A stretch of 64,000 bases of DNA, taken from the NCBI GenBank assembly GCA_003508835.1, contig PUFA01000084.1:682001-746000 (forward strand), written 5' to 3'. The notes under the pieces were generated by a model that saw nothing but the letters and a program-made list of their open reading frames with translations, did no database searches and had not been told where the DNA came from. A program made the translations under genes and the position numbers. This DNA is from Eonycteris spelaea (lineage: Eukaryota; Chordata; Mammalia; Chiroptera; Pteropodidae). Positions 1 to 10,019 of this stretch are shown here, piece after piece (the stretch's first letter is position 1; each line of letters opens with the position of its first letter).

Positions 1-82
1 TGGATGAGAACTACTATAGTGCTGGGAGCCTCTCAAGAGCCACTTCACCCCCAAGTCCAGGAACCCAGCAGGACTTAATTGA
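1..82 (+). CDS. HGD: HGD, end of last coding exon (partial, apparent 1-base frameshift)
   Basis: Homogentisate 1,2-dioxygenase is the iron enzyme that opens the ring of homogentisate in tyrosine and phenylalanine catabolism; the human protein has 445 residues. The window opens inside its last coding exon. Reading from base 3 gives D-E-N-Y-Y, as in the HGD C-terminus. From base 20 in another frame it reads C-W-E-P-L-K-S-H-F-T-P-K-S-R-N-P-A-G-L-N, then TGA at 80-82, which is the HGD tail. The two parts are out of frame: where mammals carry a Lys codon after the tyrosine (AAG or AAA), only two bases remain at 18-19. As written, the frame runs on to TAA at 135-137 and replaces the last 21 residues with 39 unrelated ones. 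This is a true lesion or a sequencing error. Upstream exons lie outside the window. The gene converges on NDUFB4. Identity is near certain; functional state is unknown. Confidence 0.88.
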
Positions 83-285
83 GACTGGAACATTACTACC
101 ACAGTTGAGAATGGATGTGTGCAGAATCTCATTCTAAACACTTCTGGCGTGTTGTGGGAGGGGGCTAATTAAAATGAGAACTCACTTTTTTATAGTCAAT
201 GACTCAGACGTTTATAGAAATTTCTTTGGAAGATTCTGTGACTGTCAGCTTAATTACTCAATAAATACTTGCTGGTGTTGTGTGA
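83..285 (+). other. HGD: HGD 3' untranslated region with poly(A) signal
   Basis: Sequence directly after the HGD stop. An AATAAA hexamer stands at 260-265, followed about 15-20 bases later by GT-rich sequence (GGTGTTGTGTG), the usual arrangement for cleavage and polyadenylation. The transcript end is therefore placed near 280. Transcript data would be needed to fix it. Confidence 0.55.
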
Positions 286-780
286 AAGTGGCAATTGTTC
301 ATAATCAGCACTTGATTGGGGCAGATCTGTAGTGGCCAGAACTTGGGGTCCACGAGCTTGTACCAAGACCAGGAACCCTTTGCATGTGCTTAGCCTGAGT
401 GGCTTTATTCTAGAAGCATCAGTCCAGAGCCTCTACCAGAGATCACAAGCCCAAGCCACAAGGAAGGACAGGCCAACATAATGACCATGAGCTCAGGCTG
501 AAGCCAAGGCCAAGGCCCTAGAAGTCAGTTCAGGAAGCATGGGGAAGCAAAGGGAGTCAGTAGAGCTCCAAACATCTAGCGTCATCCTTAAACAGATGGG
601 CAGCCAGGGCACTAGGCTATCTAATCTTGGTAGTCATGTATTAGCTAGTATAGTGATAATAGGCAAGAAGTCCATTCACCAAGAGTGAGCATCATTCACT
701 GAGAGTACCAACTGCCCTGATTTTCACACAGAAAGCCCTACATTCCAAGAAACCCCTCAGTCCTAGTCCAAGCAGGACAG
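286..780. other. Intergenic, nothing recognised
   Basis: Start of the HGD-NDUFB4 intergenic space. No exon, RNA gene, repeat consensus or simple repeat is visible to me here. Confidence 0.5.
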
Positions 781-1180
781 TCAGTCACCCCATTATTCAT
801 TCATTTATCGTTCATTTGATAACCTTGCACTGAGTCCTTACTATGTGCCAGCTGCAGAGTGAGACTCTGGATATGAATGATTGCAAAGGGCAAAGTTGTC
901 TACAGGCCATGCTACTCTGAACAAGCCCAATCTCATCTGATCTTGGAAGCTAAGCAGGGTCAGTACTTGGATGGGAGACCACTTAGGAAGACCAGGTGCT
1001 ATAGCTATTTTAAAAAAATTTTTTTAAATAAGGGATTGTAAGCTGACAAGTTCCTTGCAATCCGTGAGGTCGACCAAGGGTTGCCTCACCTAAAAATAAA
1101 TAATTAAATAAATAAAAATTAAAATTAAAAAAAGAGAAAAGAACAAGGTCATTTTTTCCTTTCTCAAGCTCACAATCTGG
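781..1180. repeat. Ancient mammalian repeat, split by a 5S-derived insertion
   Basis: Bases 781-895 read like the old 'cattcattcatt ... tactatgtgccag ... ggatatgaatga' repeat. Its continuation (aacaaggtc ... ctcaagctcacaatctgg) resumes at about 1142-1180. The copy was thus interrupted by the younger element at 898-1145. Other copies of the same type lie near 1715, 4150, 16660 and 39180. I do not assign a family name. Confidence 0.5.
898..1145 (+). mobile_element. 5S rRNA-derived SINE (or 5S pseudogene with 3' tail)
   Basis: Bases 898-1008 follow vertebrate 5S rRNA nearly end to end, from GTCTAC to GGTGCTATAG, with about 15 substitutions. A 10-base gap removes the segment between AAGCAGGGTC and AGTACTTGG. 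The internal RNA polymerase III promoter is still visible: A box AGCTAAGCAGG and C box GGATGGGAGACC. After the 5S part comes a unique segment at about 1025-1088 that is not 5S. An A-rich tail (TAAATAAATAAA type) follows to about 1145. A 5S head, an unrelated body and an A-rich tail are the architecture of 5S-derived SINEs, which are known from Old World fruit bats. I cannot align to those consensus sequences, so the family is inferred. No clean target-site duplication is seen. Confidence 0.75.
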
Positions 1181-1199
1181 GGAGGTCAGGGCCAAAGAA

Positions 1200-1532
1200 G
1201 ATCAAAGACCCCTGTGCTCAGACCACAACAAAACAGAGGCGGCGCTGTGTAGGAAAGCGGCTCCTGACAGCTCCCTTCCCATGGCCGGCATCTCTCCCAG
1301 AATACTGGGCAGCCCAGGACCTTGGGGTGAGTTGATTAGGTTCTCACAGAGAGAGAAGACAGGCACCTCAGATTAGAAAGGAGTGGGAAATGGAATTTGC
1401 CGCTACTTTAGCTGTGTAGTTTTAGCACATTTCCTCCACTTTGTTGCCATAGTAGCAACTTTGATATGCTGCTACCAGATTTTTATTTAACAGTATGTAG
1501 CAAGAGTCAGCATGTGTCAGGGCCTTGGATCT
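1200..1532. other. Intergenic, nothing recognised
   Basis: No exon-like, RNA-like or repeat signal that I can support. Confidence 0.45.
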
Positions 1533-1698
1533 AGGGTTGCCAGATGAAATATAAGATGCCCAATTAAATTTGAATTTCAGATAAGCCCTGAATAATTGGA
1601 TATGTCCTTTGAACATACTTATACTAAAAATTTATTCAGAGTTTATCTGGAATTTAACTGGGAAGCCTATATTGTTATTTGCTAAATCCAGCAACCCT
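1533..1698. mobile_element. Short palindromic DNA transposon (MITE)
   Basis: The left end AGGGTTGCCAGAT and right end ATCCAGCAACCCT are near-perfect inverted repeats. The interior is itself nearly palindromic (AATTTGAATTTCAG against CTGGAATTT; ATACTTATACT in the middle). This is the common mammalian 'gttgccagatttagcaaat' non-autonomous element. It carries no coding capacity. Confidence 0.7.
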
Positions 1699-1714
1699 AT
1701 GAAGGTTTAGGGTG

Positions 1715-1790
1715 GTCAAGGAGATAGACATGGTCCTTACAGAGCTTACAGTCTAGAGAGGGAGACAGATGAAATAAATAAAGAAAAATC
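1715..1790. repeat. Ancient mammalian repeat fragment
   Basis: The segment 'gacatggtccttacagagcttacagtctagag' resembles the repeat type split at 781-1180. Short and diverged. Confidence 0.35.
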
Positions 1791-1864
1791 ACAAATTGTG
1801 AAAAATAAGAAAACAAACAGAAACCGAGTTTGGACTAACAAGTGGGATGGGAGATCTTTCTTTA

Positions 1865-2210
1865 GAGAAGAACATCTTCAATTAAAAAAAGGATAGGAAG
1901 GAGCAAGTCATTGGAAGAGTAGGGTTGGGCTGGGGTAGGGTGGGGAGGAGGAGCATTCCAAGAAAAAGCCTGTGGGTTCAAGAAACTGAAATAAGAGTAG
2001 ATATGAGAGCCGAGGAGACCACTGCAATAGTCCAGGCAAAAGACCACATGGTCTTGGATTAATGAGGCGGCAGCAAGGGTGGAAGTAGATAATTCCCATA
2101 TGTTTTGGAGTAGACCTGAAAGAATTGTTAGTGGACTAGATGTAAGGTGTGAGGGCAAGAGGAGCCGGGGCAAGGCTGGGGTGACTGCTGGGTTTCTGAC
2201 AGTGGTATTT
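1865..2210 (-). mobile_element. L2 LINE fragment
   Basis: Read on the minus strand this follows the L2 ORF2 region: aaacccagcagtcac, then pyrimidine-rich sequence, 'ctactccaaaacatatg', and 'gcctggactattgcagtggtctcc'. It is diverged, with no intact frame. Confidence 0.65.
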
Positions 2211-2359
2211 CATGGTCTCAAACAGTAAGGTGAAGGTATCTTTGTGCGACAGCAGTTGGTGCACCTTCCCAATTGACAACATTAAGTGAAGACTTATTGT
2301 ACCATCCTCCACCAGGTTCCTCAACAAACATATATCATTCATTGTTTAGAAATTCATTT

Positions 2360-2377
2360 AAAAAAAAAAAAAAAAAA
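2360..2377 (+). repeat. A18 homopolymer
   Basis: Eighteen consecutive A. No recognisable retroposon body precedes it. Confidence 0.9.
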
Positions 2378-2553
2378 CCTTTAAAAACTAAAAAGCACCC
2401 TGATTAGGTTTCCTCCAATGACTGGAGGGTTTTCTGCCAGACCCCCTTTGGCATCTTCTATATTTTCCAGAGTCCAGTAGAAGCCACTTTTCTCTGTTTT
2501 TATTTTTAAGAGACTTCTCTCACAGCCCAGGCTACTTAGCTATGGCTCTAGAC

Positions 2554-2760
2554 CAATGGTTCTCGATAGGGACAATTTTGCACCCACCCCCCTGGCAAAG
2601 TCTAGAGAATTTTTGTTGTCACAACTGGGGAGGGTACTACTGGCATCTAGGAGGTAATGGCTAGGGATGCAGGTTAACATTCTACAATGCACAGGGCAGT
2701 CTCTCTAATGAAGAATTATTCGATGCTGAATGTCAATAGTGTCAAAGTTAAGAAACCCTG
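2554..2760. mobile_element. Non-autonomous hAT-type DNA transposon
   Basis: It begins CAATGGTTCTC and ends GTTAAGAAACCCTG, inverted termini of the CAGTGGTTCTCAA type. The interior ('gttgtcacaactggggaggg ... ctggcatctag ... acaatgcacagg') is a familiar mammalian MITE. It lies next to the MER5A-like element at 2768. Confidence 0.65.
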
Positions 2761-2767
2761 CTCTTGA

Positions 2768-2960
2768 CACTGGTTCTCAACTTAAGCTATACATTGGATC
2801 TCCAGGAAGCTTCTAAAACTCCAAGTGCCCAGGGTATACCTCAAATCAACTAAATTAGAAACATTGGGAATGGAACCCAAATGAGAATTTTTTGGAAACT
2901 CCTCAGGCAATCCCGAATGCACAGGTAAGGCTAAGAAATGCTGTTTTAGAAACTACCTTA
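2768..2960 (+). mobile_element. MER5A-like hAT-Charlie element
   Basis: It starts with CTGGTTCTCAACTTAAGCT and carries the 'acattggatctccaggaagctt' and 'gaactcctcagg' type blocks of MER5A. The right end is diverged. Non-coding. Confidence 0.6.
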
Positions 2961-3529
2961 AAATTACATTCAAAACAACTTCTGTTTCTAACTTCAGATC
3001 TTGGTTCAAATCGGGGTTTCCTAGAGTCTACACAAGAGGTGAAAAAATCCCTAAAGCACCCAATATACCCAGACCTAGAATGGGATGGGATGGGATGGGG
3101 TATGTAACGAGGGAGGACCCAGCAGGAAAAGCAGGCTACATGGCAGTGATGGGGAGGGACACTGCCCCCCACCAGAAAGCATCAGCTCAGTGAAGATGCC
3201 CCATGGGGCACAGAGAGTGTGAGGAGGAAGGGAAAGTTGTGGAACGTAAGGCCTAGGTGTAAACTGTCTAGAAGTTACAAGTTAATGTGCAATTTCTGCG
3301 TTGTGATTTTCCAGAGCGATGATAGAGTTATCACTTCTGGGTTTAAAGAGAATTTTGTCCTTCTGGAAAGATAGTTCACCAGTTAAAATGAAAATAAAAA
3401 TTAAAAAGCTTGAGAGCTGACATTTAAACTTCTTATAGTTAGCAATCAACCTGCCTTCAATTTTATATAATTAACTTTATATAATTGCATCACAAATCTT
3501 AGATATGTCCAGAGTTTATCCTTTTTGTG
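2961..3529. other. Intergenic, short (GGGAT)n at 3079-3100
   Basis: Only a four-unit TGGGA repeat stands out. No gene or element recognised. Confidence 0.5.
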
Positions 3530-3775
3530 AGGCAGTGTAATGCATCATTAAGAGCACATGTGTACAGCCACACTTCCTGGGTTCAAATCTAGACGCTATT
3601 CCTTGCCAGCTGTGTGACCCTGAGCAAGTTATTTAACCTCTGTTTCCTCAGCTGTGAAATGTGGATAATGATAGTGCCTACCTTATAGTGTTAGTGACTA
3701 TAAAATGAGTTAATATAGGTAAATTGCTTAAAATAATACCTGGCACATAAATAAGCACTGAAAAACAAGTAGCTA
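3530..3775 (+). mobile_element. MIR SINE
   Basis: Nearly full MIR: 'taagagcacatg', 'cctgggttcaaat', 'agctgtgtgaccctgagcaagtt', 'ttcctcagctgtgaaatg', and a 'cctggcacataaataagc' end. tRNA-derived head and core are both present. Confidence 0.85.
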
Positions 3776-3914
3776 TTATGCAGGGATTTGTTTTTTTTTT
3801 TCTGTTGGAGGCATATTTTGATCTTGGTATGTTTGTTTTTAAATATAATTATGTGTTTATTAATATAATAGCCATTATACATTAATTTAATTTGGGGGAA
3901 GAATGGTAACTAAG

Positions 3915-4135
3915 GAAAATCCAGACTCTGGAATCCAGACTGTGCTTTCATAGCTGAATGAGTTTGAGCAAGTAACTTAACCTCCCTAAGCCACACTTAC
4001 CTCATGTGAGAGAAACAAATGACTTACTTCACAGGGATTTTGGTGGAGGTTAAATGAGACCAGGCATTGAAGGCACCCACACTGCTTTTGGCGTATAGTG
4101 AGCACAGGCAAATACTAGCTATTATCATTGTTATT
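3915..4135 (+). mobile_element. MIR SINE
   Basis: The MIR core is recognised: 'actctggaatccagactg', 'gagcaagtaacttaacctcc', 'ggaggttaaatgag' and an end near 'gcaaatactagctattatca'. Confidence 0.8.
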
Positions 4136-4149
4136 GTTTATTATTGCCA

Positions 4150-4290
4150 TTGTCACTCAGTGAATACTTATCAGTTCCTGCTTTAGGGAAGCTATTGTGC
4201 CACCCACTGCATGAGACACAGGGATCAGTAAGTCAAGGTCCTTGTCCCTAAATAAACTAGCAGTTAGCTGAAGATGTACGCTTCTAATGG
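4150..4290. repeat. Ancient mammalian repeat fragment
   Basis: Same type as 781-1180: 'gtgaatacttatcag ... agacacagggatcagtaag ... aaggtccttgtccct'. Diverged. Confidence 0.4.
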
Positions 4291-4299
4291 AATAAGTAG

Positions 4300-5450
4300 A
4301 AGCCCAAACCATGAACAATTTAGAAGTACTGTCTCCTTTTTGTCATTTTTTTGGTAAGATAAGAAAATCATATTGAGGCTCAATTTAAGATCTCAACAAT
4401 GCATAGTAATAGCTCAATTAAGGTAACAGTTAAGACAGAATCTAAAATGACTTTGATAGAAGTCCTCAGCTTCATCACCAGGTTCTTAGAAACTGTAACT
4501 TTAAGCAAAACATTATATAATAAAACCAATTTTATCATAGGTTAATTGATATAAACAACAGTTAAGTTCCTGTGGAGAATTTCTGGTCACAAAAACATGA
4601 CCAAACTTCTAAAGACCTAAACACTTTTAATATTAAACATTGAAATAAATGTATGCATTTAAGGATTGATGAAAACAAATAGATTATTTTCCAGCCCATC
4701 TACTCCAGTTCAGGGCTCAGGTGGCTGGAACCTTTCCAGGCAGCTTGGGGCCCAAGGCAGGACCCAACTTTGGACAGGACACCCTTCCATGGCAGGGTGC
4801 AGATATAGGGATTTCCACCAGTCTCTTGAAAAAAAAGAAAATCAGGGTCTATCAGAAGGAAAGGGGAAGTGGATGTCAGTGGGCAACCGTTAGTGCCCAC
4901 CATGTATACCTTTTGGGGGAATTTGGCAAGAATAATATGGGAGGTCTTGGGTTTGAATCCAATGTCTTCACTCCACATCCCAAGACAATCTGCTAATATC
5001 TGCTTTAAACAGAAAATGATCCAAACGTTTGCTGATTTCTCTCCTAAGCCATCTCTATTGAACGCTTTTCTTCTGTTTGTATGAGAAGGGTGACTGGCAA
5101 TTGTCTCAACTGTTCCAACAGTCTCATTTCAAATCACAAAGAGGTGACATGGGCAATCAGAGCAGCAGTTCTTAATCACAACCTAGACTCCAATCCTAAA
5201 ATTGGCAGGCTTTCTTAAATTAGAAAAGTCATTTTTCCTGTCTAAACCTTTCCTATAGAATTAGGCTGTGAGACTGGCAGATCCTTCCAGCTTTAACATT
5301 TTTATACCTGTGAATGTGCTAGAAAACCAAAAAGTGCACATGGGAGTCCCTGCTCCTGAAGGCATTCTCTCTTAAGCCCCCCAGGCTGGATTAAATGTCC
5401 TTTCTCAGTACTGGACTCCCTACACCATCAGTCTTCATGCTTTTCAGAGA
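4300..5450. other. Intergenic, nothing recognised
   Basis: About 1.1 kb without an exon, RNA gene or repeat I can name. Short overlapping reading frames at 4.67-5.08 kb occur on both strands and look like chance. Confidence 0.45.
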
Positions 5451-5454
5451 ATGG

Positions 5455-5640
5455 TTAAAAATATGCCCTCTGGAGTCAGGCTGCCCAAATTTAAGTTCTA
5501 CCTCACCTCTTATTAGCTGAGCAAAGAGGACCTGAGCAAATTATTTAACTTCTCTAAATCTCATTTGCATAATAGGGATCTTTAAGATATTTTCAGAGGT
5601 GTGTAAAGCTCTTTAGCTCAACCCCTGGAATGCAAATAAA
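5455..5640 (+). mobile_element. MIR SINE
   Basis: 'ccctctggagtcaggctgccc', 'gagcaaattatttaacttctct' and 'ctcatttgcataataggga' follow the MIR consensus. Confidence 0.75.
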
Positions 5641-5664
5641 AGCTTAACAAGTGCTGGTTGTGAA

Positions 5665-5785
5665 AATTGTTTTTCTTCATTGTGAGTTCCTCCAAGAAGG
5701 AGTTGTATGTTTTTCATATTAGTATCCTCAATGCTTAGTAAATGACTGCGCTCAGTAAGTGTTTGACCAATGCAGAGATCTGATG
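5665..5785 (+). mobile_element. L2 3'-end fragment
   Basis: 'ctccaagaaggagttgtatg ... tcctcaatgcttag ... ctcagtaagtgtttgac' matches the L2 3' terminus type ('...cagtaaatgtttgttga'). Confidence 0.55.
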
Positions 5786-6526
5786 GCCAGTGTCCTACTA
5801 GAATTCGATAGGTCATAGGCTCCTCCACCCCAGTGGCTCCAGAAAACCAACCATCCCCAGTACCTGCAGACCAACAGCAGCTCATTCTCCCTGCAACCTC
5901 GAAAGGTGCCTCCTCCCAAACACCCTGATGGGACCAAATCACTTCTGTGCCACCCCTTCTGCAGAAATGATTTGGGAACTGTTATGCAGCTTTTAATAGA
6001 TGGCTTCGAGGTAACTGCCCACCCCCATCTTCATCTACCGTCACACAAGCCACTCCATATAATATTCTTCAATGCCGTCTCCATCTTACATAGCGTATGA
6101 AAAAAACCCTCTTAAGAAAACTGTTTTTAATCGATATGAAACGTATAATGTAACTACAAAACAAGTGCTTAATTGTGCAAGTGTAGTTTCAAGAAAAGTC
6201 CTCTACCGCCTTCTCCTCCTACACACATCAACTTCATATCAGATTGCAGCCCCTGAGTCCTACTTATATTGATTTCTGGAACAGCCTCAGCCAGCTGCCT
6301 CCTTCCCCCACCTCCAAACTTATTAAATTAGAGATGAATGATTTAAATGCAATTGGTGATAGAAGTAAAAAATTGATTCAGAACTAATAAGGTGATACTC
6401 ATTGTGATTATGGGGAAACTGAACTTGAACTCTAGTGCCAGGTTTGCTCCAGAAATAACAGATGTTTCACCAGCCATCCATCTCCAGGGGCATTGAGAGG
6501 TCAGATGTCAGACTTTGAACTTGAGT
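5786..6526. other. Intergenic, nothing recognised
   Basis: No gene, RNA or clear repeat seen. Confidence 0.45.
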
Positions 6527-6778
6527 TTAATCCTTTAAATCCTGAAACTTGGTGATGAGATCAATGTGCACTGTAATTTCTTGGGATGATGAAGGGTCTC
6601 TATGTAGATAACACTGCTCAGTGCCTCTCCAGGTCACAGCAGGCACAGCAGAAGGAGGAATCTGTCTCAGAGAAATGACAGTAAAGGCAGCCAGAAGGAA
6701 AACTATCAAAAGTATCACAATCATACTTGTAGATACAAATGGGTCCTCAAATAAAACACATAAAATTTTTGTGTTCAC
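6527..6778 (-). other. Orphan reading frame with one hydrophobic segment (doubtful gene)
   Basis: An 83-codon minus-strand frame. An internal Met (about residue 19) starts a strongly hydrophobic stretch (MIVILLIVFLLAAFTVISL) followed by a polar tail of about 46 residues. The layout would suit a single-pass membrane microprotein. I recognise no family. There is no CpG promoter, Kozak context or splice evidence, and in a mammalian intergenic region a frame of this length is expected by chance. Listed only so that it can be checked for conservation. Confidence 0.12.
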
Positions 6779-7369
6779 ACAAAAGTTGCAGTGAAATCTT
6801 TGAAAATAGTTATAGCATTATATTTTTACTAATTTTAAAATACTGTCCATGTTTTTAATTGTGCGTATTTGATCGAGACAGTTTCTTGTACAGATTTCTA
6901 ATTTCTTCAAATACCTCATTAATAATACTGAAGAATGTAGATAATCAATGCTCTGTTATGTCCCTAGCATTATGAGAACATTGTGTCAGGTACCACCAGG
7001 AATGAGAAAAAAAATAAGGAAAATAAATCAGAACCGAACCTGATAGAATTTTCATCAGAGCATAAATGTAATCTTGTTCACAGGTAGGATCTATAATAAA
7101 GGGTAAAAAGACATAGAATTTAAACAAACCAGACTGTTAGAAATGCAATATTGTTCCAGAGAGGGGAAGGAATGTCACACAAGGATAAGGAGTTATTATG
7201 AAGACTGGCTCTTCATGCATGTGCGTGAAGGAGAACTAATAGAGATAATATATTTAGACCTTCATAAAGCTTTTGACAAATTCATGTCCAAATGAGTCAT
7301 CCTGTGACTGACAGAAGCTGCTTTGTTTTTCACTGAGGGCTGGATCAAAAACCAGAACTCGTTTCTGGC
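6779..7369. other. Intergenic, nothing recognised
   Basis: AT-rich; no feature I can support. Confidence 0.45.
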
Positions 7370-7700
7370 GTAAAGTCTTACACAGTCTAATTACCGGTTA
7401 TCCTCCTGCCTTTCTTGCCCCATCATCCTCCAAACCCAGAATGACCTTTCAGGAATGTAAATCCTTTCAGTTACTCTTGCTTAATACCTTCAATGGCTCC
7501 CGCTGCCATTAGAATGAAGTCTTGGCTCCTGCTGCCATTAGAATGAAGTCTGAAGTCCTTAACTGTGATAAGGGCCTTATGATCTGGTGCCTGATATCTT
7601 CTTCAGTACACGTCTTTTTTTTTTTTCATGCTCAGCACTTGAACCACTTTCTTATGTTCAGGAATTCCTTAACGGCGTCACACTTTAGAGCTGAACATGC
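7370..7700 (+). mobile_element. L2 LINE fragment with internal 29-bp tandem duplication
   Basis: Follows the L2 3' region: 'taataccttcaatggctcccgctgccattagaatgaag' and 'ccttatgatctggtgcctg'. It has a T10 run near 7616-7626. A 29-bp unit starting GGCTCC is repeated in tandem at 7495-7523 and 7524-7552, with two mismatches. Confidence 0.7.
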
Positions 7701-8204
7701 CACATGCTTGCCCAGAGCGAGCAGCATCAAACTCTTGGCAGCATTTAGTGCTCAGACAAGGTGGCAATTGCTGTTCTCACCAGAGCATTTCTGGGTAAGA
7801 TACAGGGTACTGTTTGTAATGAGAAATATTTTTAAACTAATTAAACTCAAGAATACATTGCTCAGTAATTCTCAATGCTAAAAAAATGTTTTAAAAATTA
7901 TGACTATATCTCCCTGGGTACTGCCTTTTCAGTTATCCACCAAAATGTGCTGTAAATGTTTTTCCTATTACTAAGGTATACTAGGACAAGTTTCAATGAA
8001 AGAAGATTGGTATGATCAAGGACTAATATCTTCATTTTGTTTATGTCTTGACATATTACATAAGAAAAATTGGGCAGTGGATTTGAGCAAATAACAAAAA
8101 AAAATACAAATGGACAAAAATATATGAAAAAAGTAGGACCTCAATAATAAATAAAATGCAATTTAAAGTTTTTATCAACCAGATTTAAAAACAGTAATAG
8201 TAAA
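7701..8204. other. Intergenic, AT-rich, nothing recognised
   Basis: AT-rich sequence with no gene signal. Confidence 0.45.
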
Positions 8205-8400
8205 CACTCACTGAAATCTTAATGAGTGCCTGTTCTAAATACTTTATAAATAATAACTCATTAAACAATGAGTTTAATAAGTGTATTATCAGTATATCCA
8301 TTTTAAAGATAAGGCAACTGAGACAGAATAAATACTCTCCAGCCCAGTTCTTTTAACCAGTAAGTGGCTGAGCAGGGATACAAAAGCAAGGCCAGGGGGT
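8205..8400 (-). mobile_element. MIR SINE
   Basis: Reverse-strand MIR: 'ccattttaaagataaggcaactgagacag' and 'aaccagtaagtggctgagcagggat' are the complements of the MIR core. Confidence 0.75.
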
Positions 8401-9744
8401 ATGACAAGAAGTTCCAACCCTCTAATCGCATGGCTTGATCTCCTTAAGTCACTATTAACGTTAACAATAGATACTTTTATCCATCATTACTTAAGAAATT
8501 GCAAGGATTTTAGCTGACAGAAACAGGGAGAAAAACCAAACATATATTTATTATATATCATAGTAGTATGAGATTTCACTTTACCTCAAGCTTTATCTCC
8601 TGGTCATTCTGGGTTTCTTGTACCTGGGAAACAGTAGACCAAAAAAAAAAAAAAAAGTTCCATAGTGGCAGCACTAAGTGGCCTTGGCCTTGATCACAAG
8701 GAGCTAGAGTTACTGCTACACAAGGAGGGCAGGAAAGGATATGCCTGGCACCCAGGGGACTGTGGCACATCTTGGTGCTTCCATGTCCAGTGATAACTAG
8801 AAAGAGATAATTGCTGCAACAAACGCCTGATGATGCTCGTCACTATGATTCTAGTTATGGAATGAAAGTCCTGGCGACTCCATAAGGGAAGCAATCCAGA
8901 CCTGCTAAAGTGAAGGTCAAGGGAAGAGAAATCCGGAAACCATGGGGGAAATGCTGATTATCAATGATAACCTCAACTTGATCCAACAGTGTGGACGGCA
9001 GCTTGTTCCACTAACCCTCCTGTGCTGAGACTGCACCTAGCCACCACCCTGAACATGACACAGACTGGATTTAATGTGTGCATAGATCTAAGCAGTGCAT
9101 GGGTGCTTGAGAAAATCCTACACCTCTTGCCTGCCTCCCTTCCTCTTGGCCCATGTTTTTACTCTAATTGCTGCTGCAGCACTCAGCAAAACTTCACCTC
9201 AGCTGTATAGCACATCTTTACTTCCTCCTCCATGTGACATGCCTGTAATATGGACAGCCATTCTGAGGTATGCCCATGCCTGGAAATATAAGGGAATTAA
9301 CTGTACCAGGTAACTCTTAACCAGCATGGGGAGGAGCTGGTGGATAAATATCCACCTTTCCCGTGTTGGAAGAGAACATTCCCTGTCCATTCCACAGGAC
9401 TCCTCAGGTCCCTAGAATTAAGACGATCACTCCCAGAGGCAACAGGCTAATCACACTCGATGGGCTTTCCCTCCACGCCCGTTTCACTTACCGTCTCCCA
9501 CTTGTTCTTTCAGATCACTTCCTAACACAATATCTGTATACAAACTTTTCTCTCCTAGGCTTATACAAGGATCCAATGACAGAATAGCTATAAACACACC
9601 TTGAAAGTTAAACCAATATACTAACATAAAACAGCCCTACAGAACATGCTGTTCCTCTTAGAGCACCTGATTTTACTCTGCTTCCATAGATGAAATTGTT
9701 ACCCTACTGTTTCGAGACTGAACTACAAAGCATGGGGTAGCTTT
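8401..9744. other. Intergenic, A16 run at 8641-8656
   Basis: No exon or named repeat identified. Mildly GC-balanced sequence at 8.7-9.5 kb might include an old LTR-type relic, but I cannot recognise a consensus. Confidence 0.4.
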
Positions 9745-9905
9745 GTTACTGAGCAATACTCTATTTTCACCTTCATGACCTTATGAGGTAGGCATCACCA
9801 TCCCTATGCTATAGAGGAGGCAATGGCGGTCTGTTTTCCAACTGCTAAATTCAGATTAGGGTTCTAGCCCCAATCTGACCTCCAAGCCCAATGCTCTAAA
9901 CCACC
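9745..9905 (-). mobile_element. MIR SINE fragment
   Basis: 'cttatgaggtaggcatcaccatcc', 'atagaggaggcaatggc' and 'caagcccaatgctctaaacca' follow the reverse-strand MIR pattern. Confidence 0.6.
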
Positions 9906-10019
9906 TTACTTCTGTTCCTCCGGGCTCCACCTGCCATCTTCTTACCCCACAGTGGCCCCAATCCTGCCATACCCACCACACCTTGCCCTTTCGTGCTCCA
10001 GTTCTGCCGTCAGCCCTGA

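Noticed and set aside
898..1008. Functional 5S rRNA gene
   Set aside because: It has a 10-base internal gap, many substitutions and no T-run terminator immediately after the 3' end. It is derived, not a working gene.
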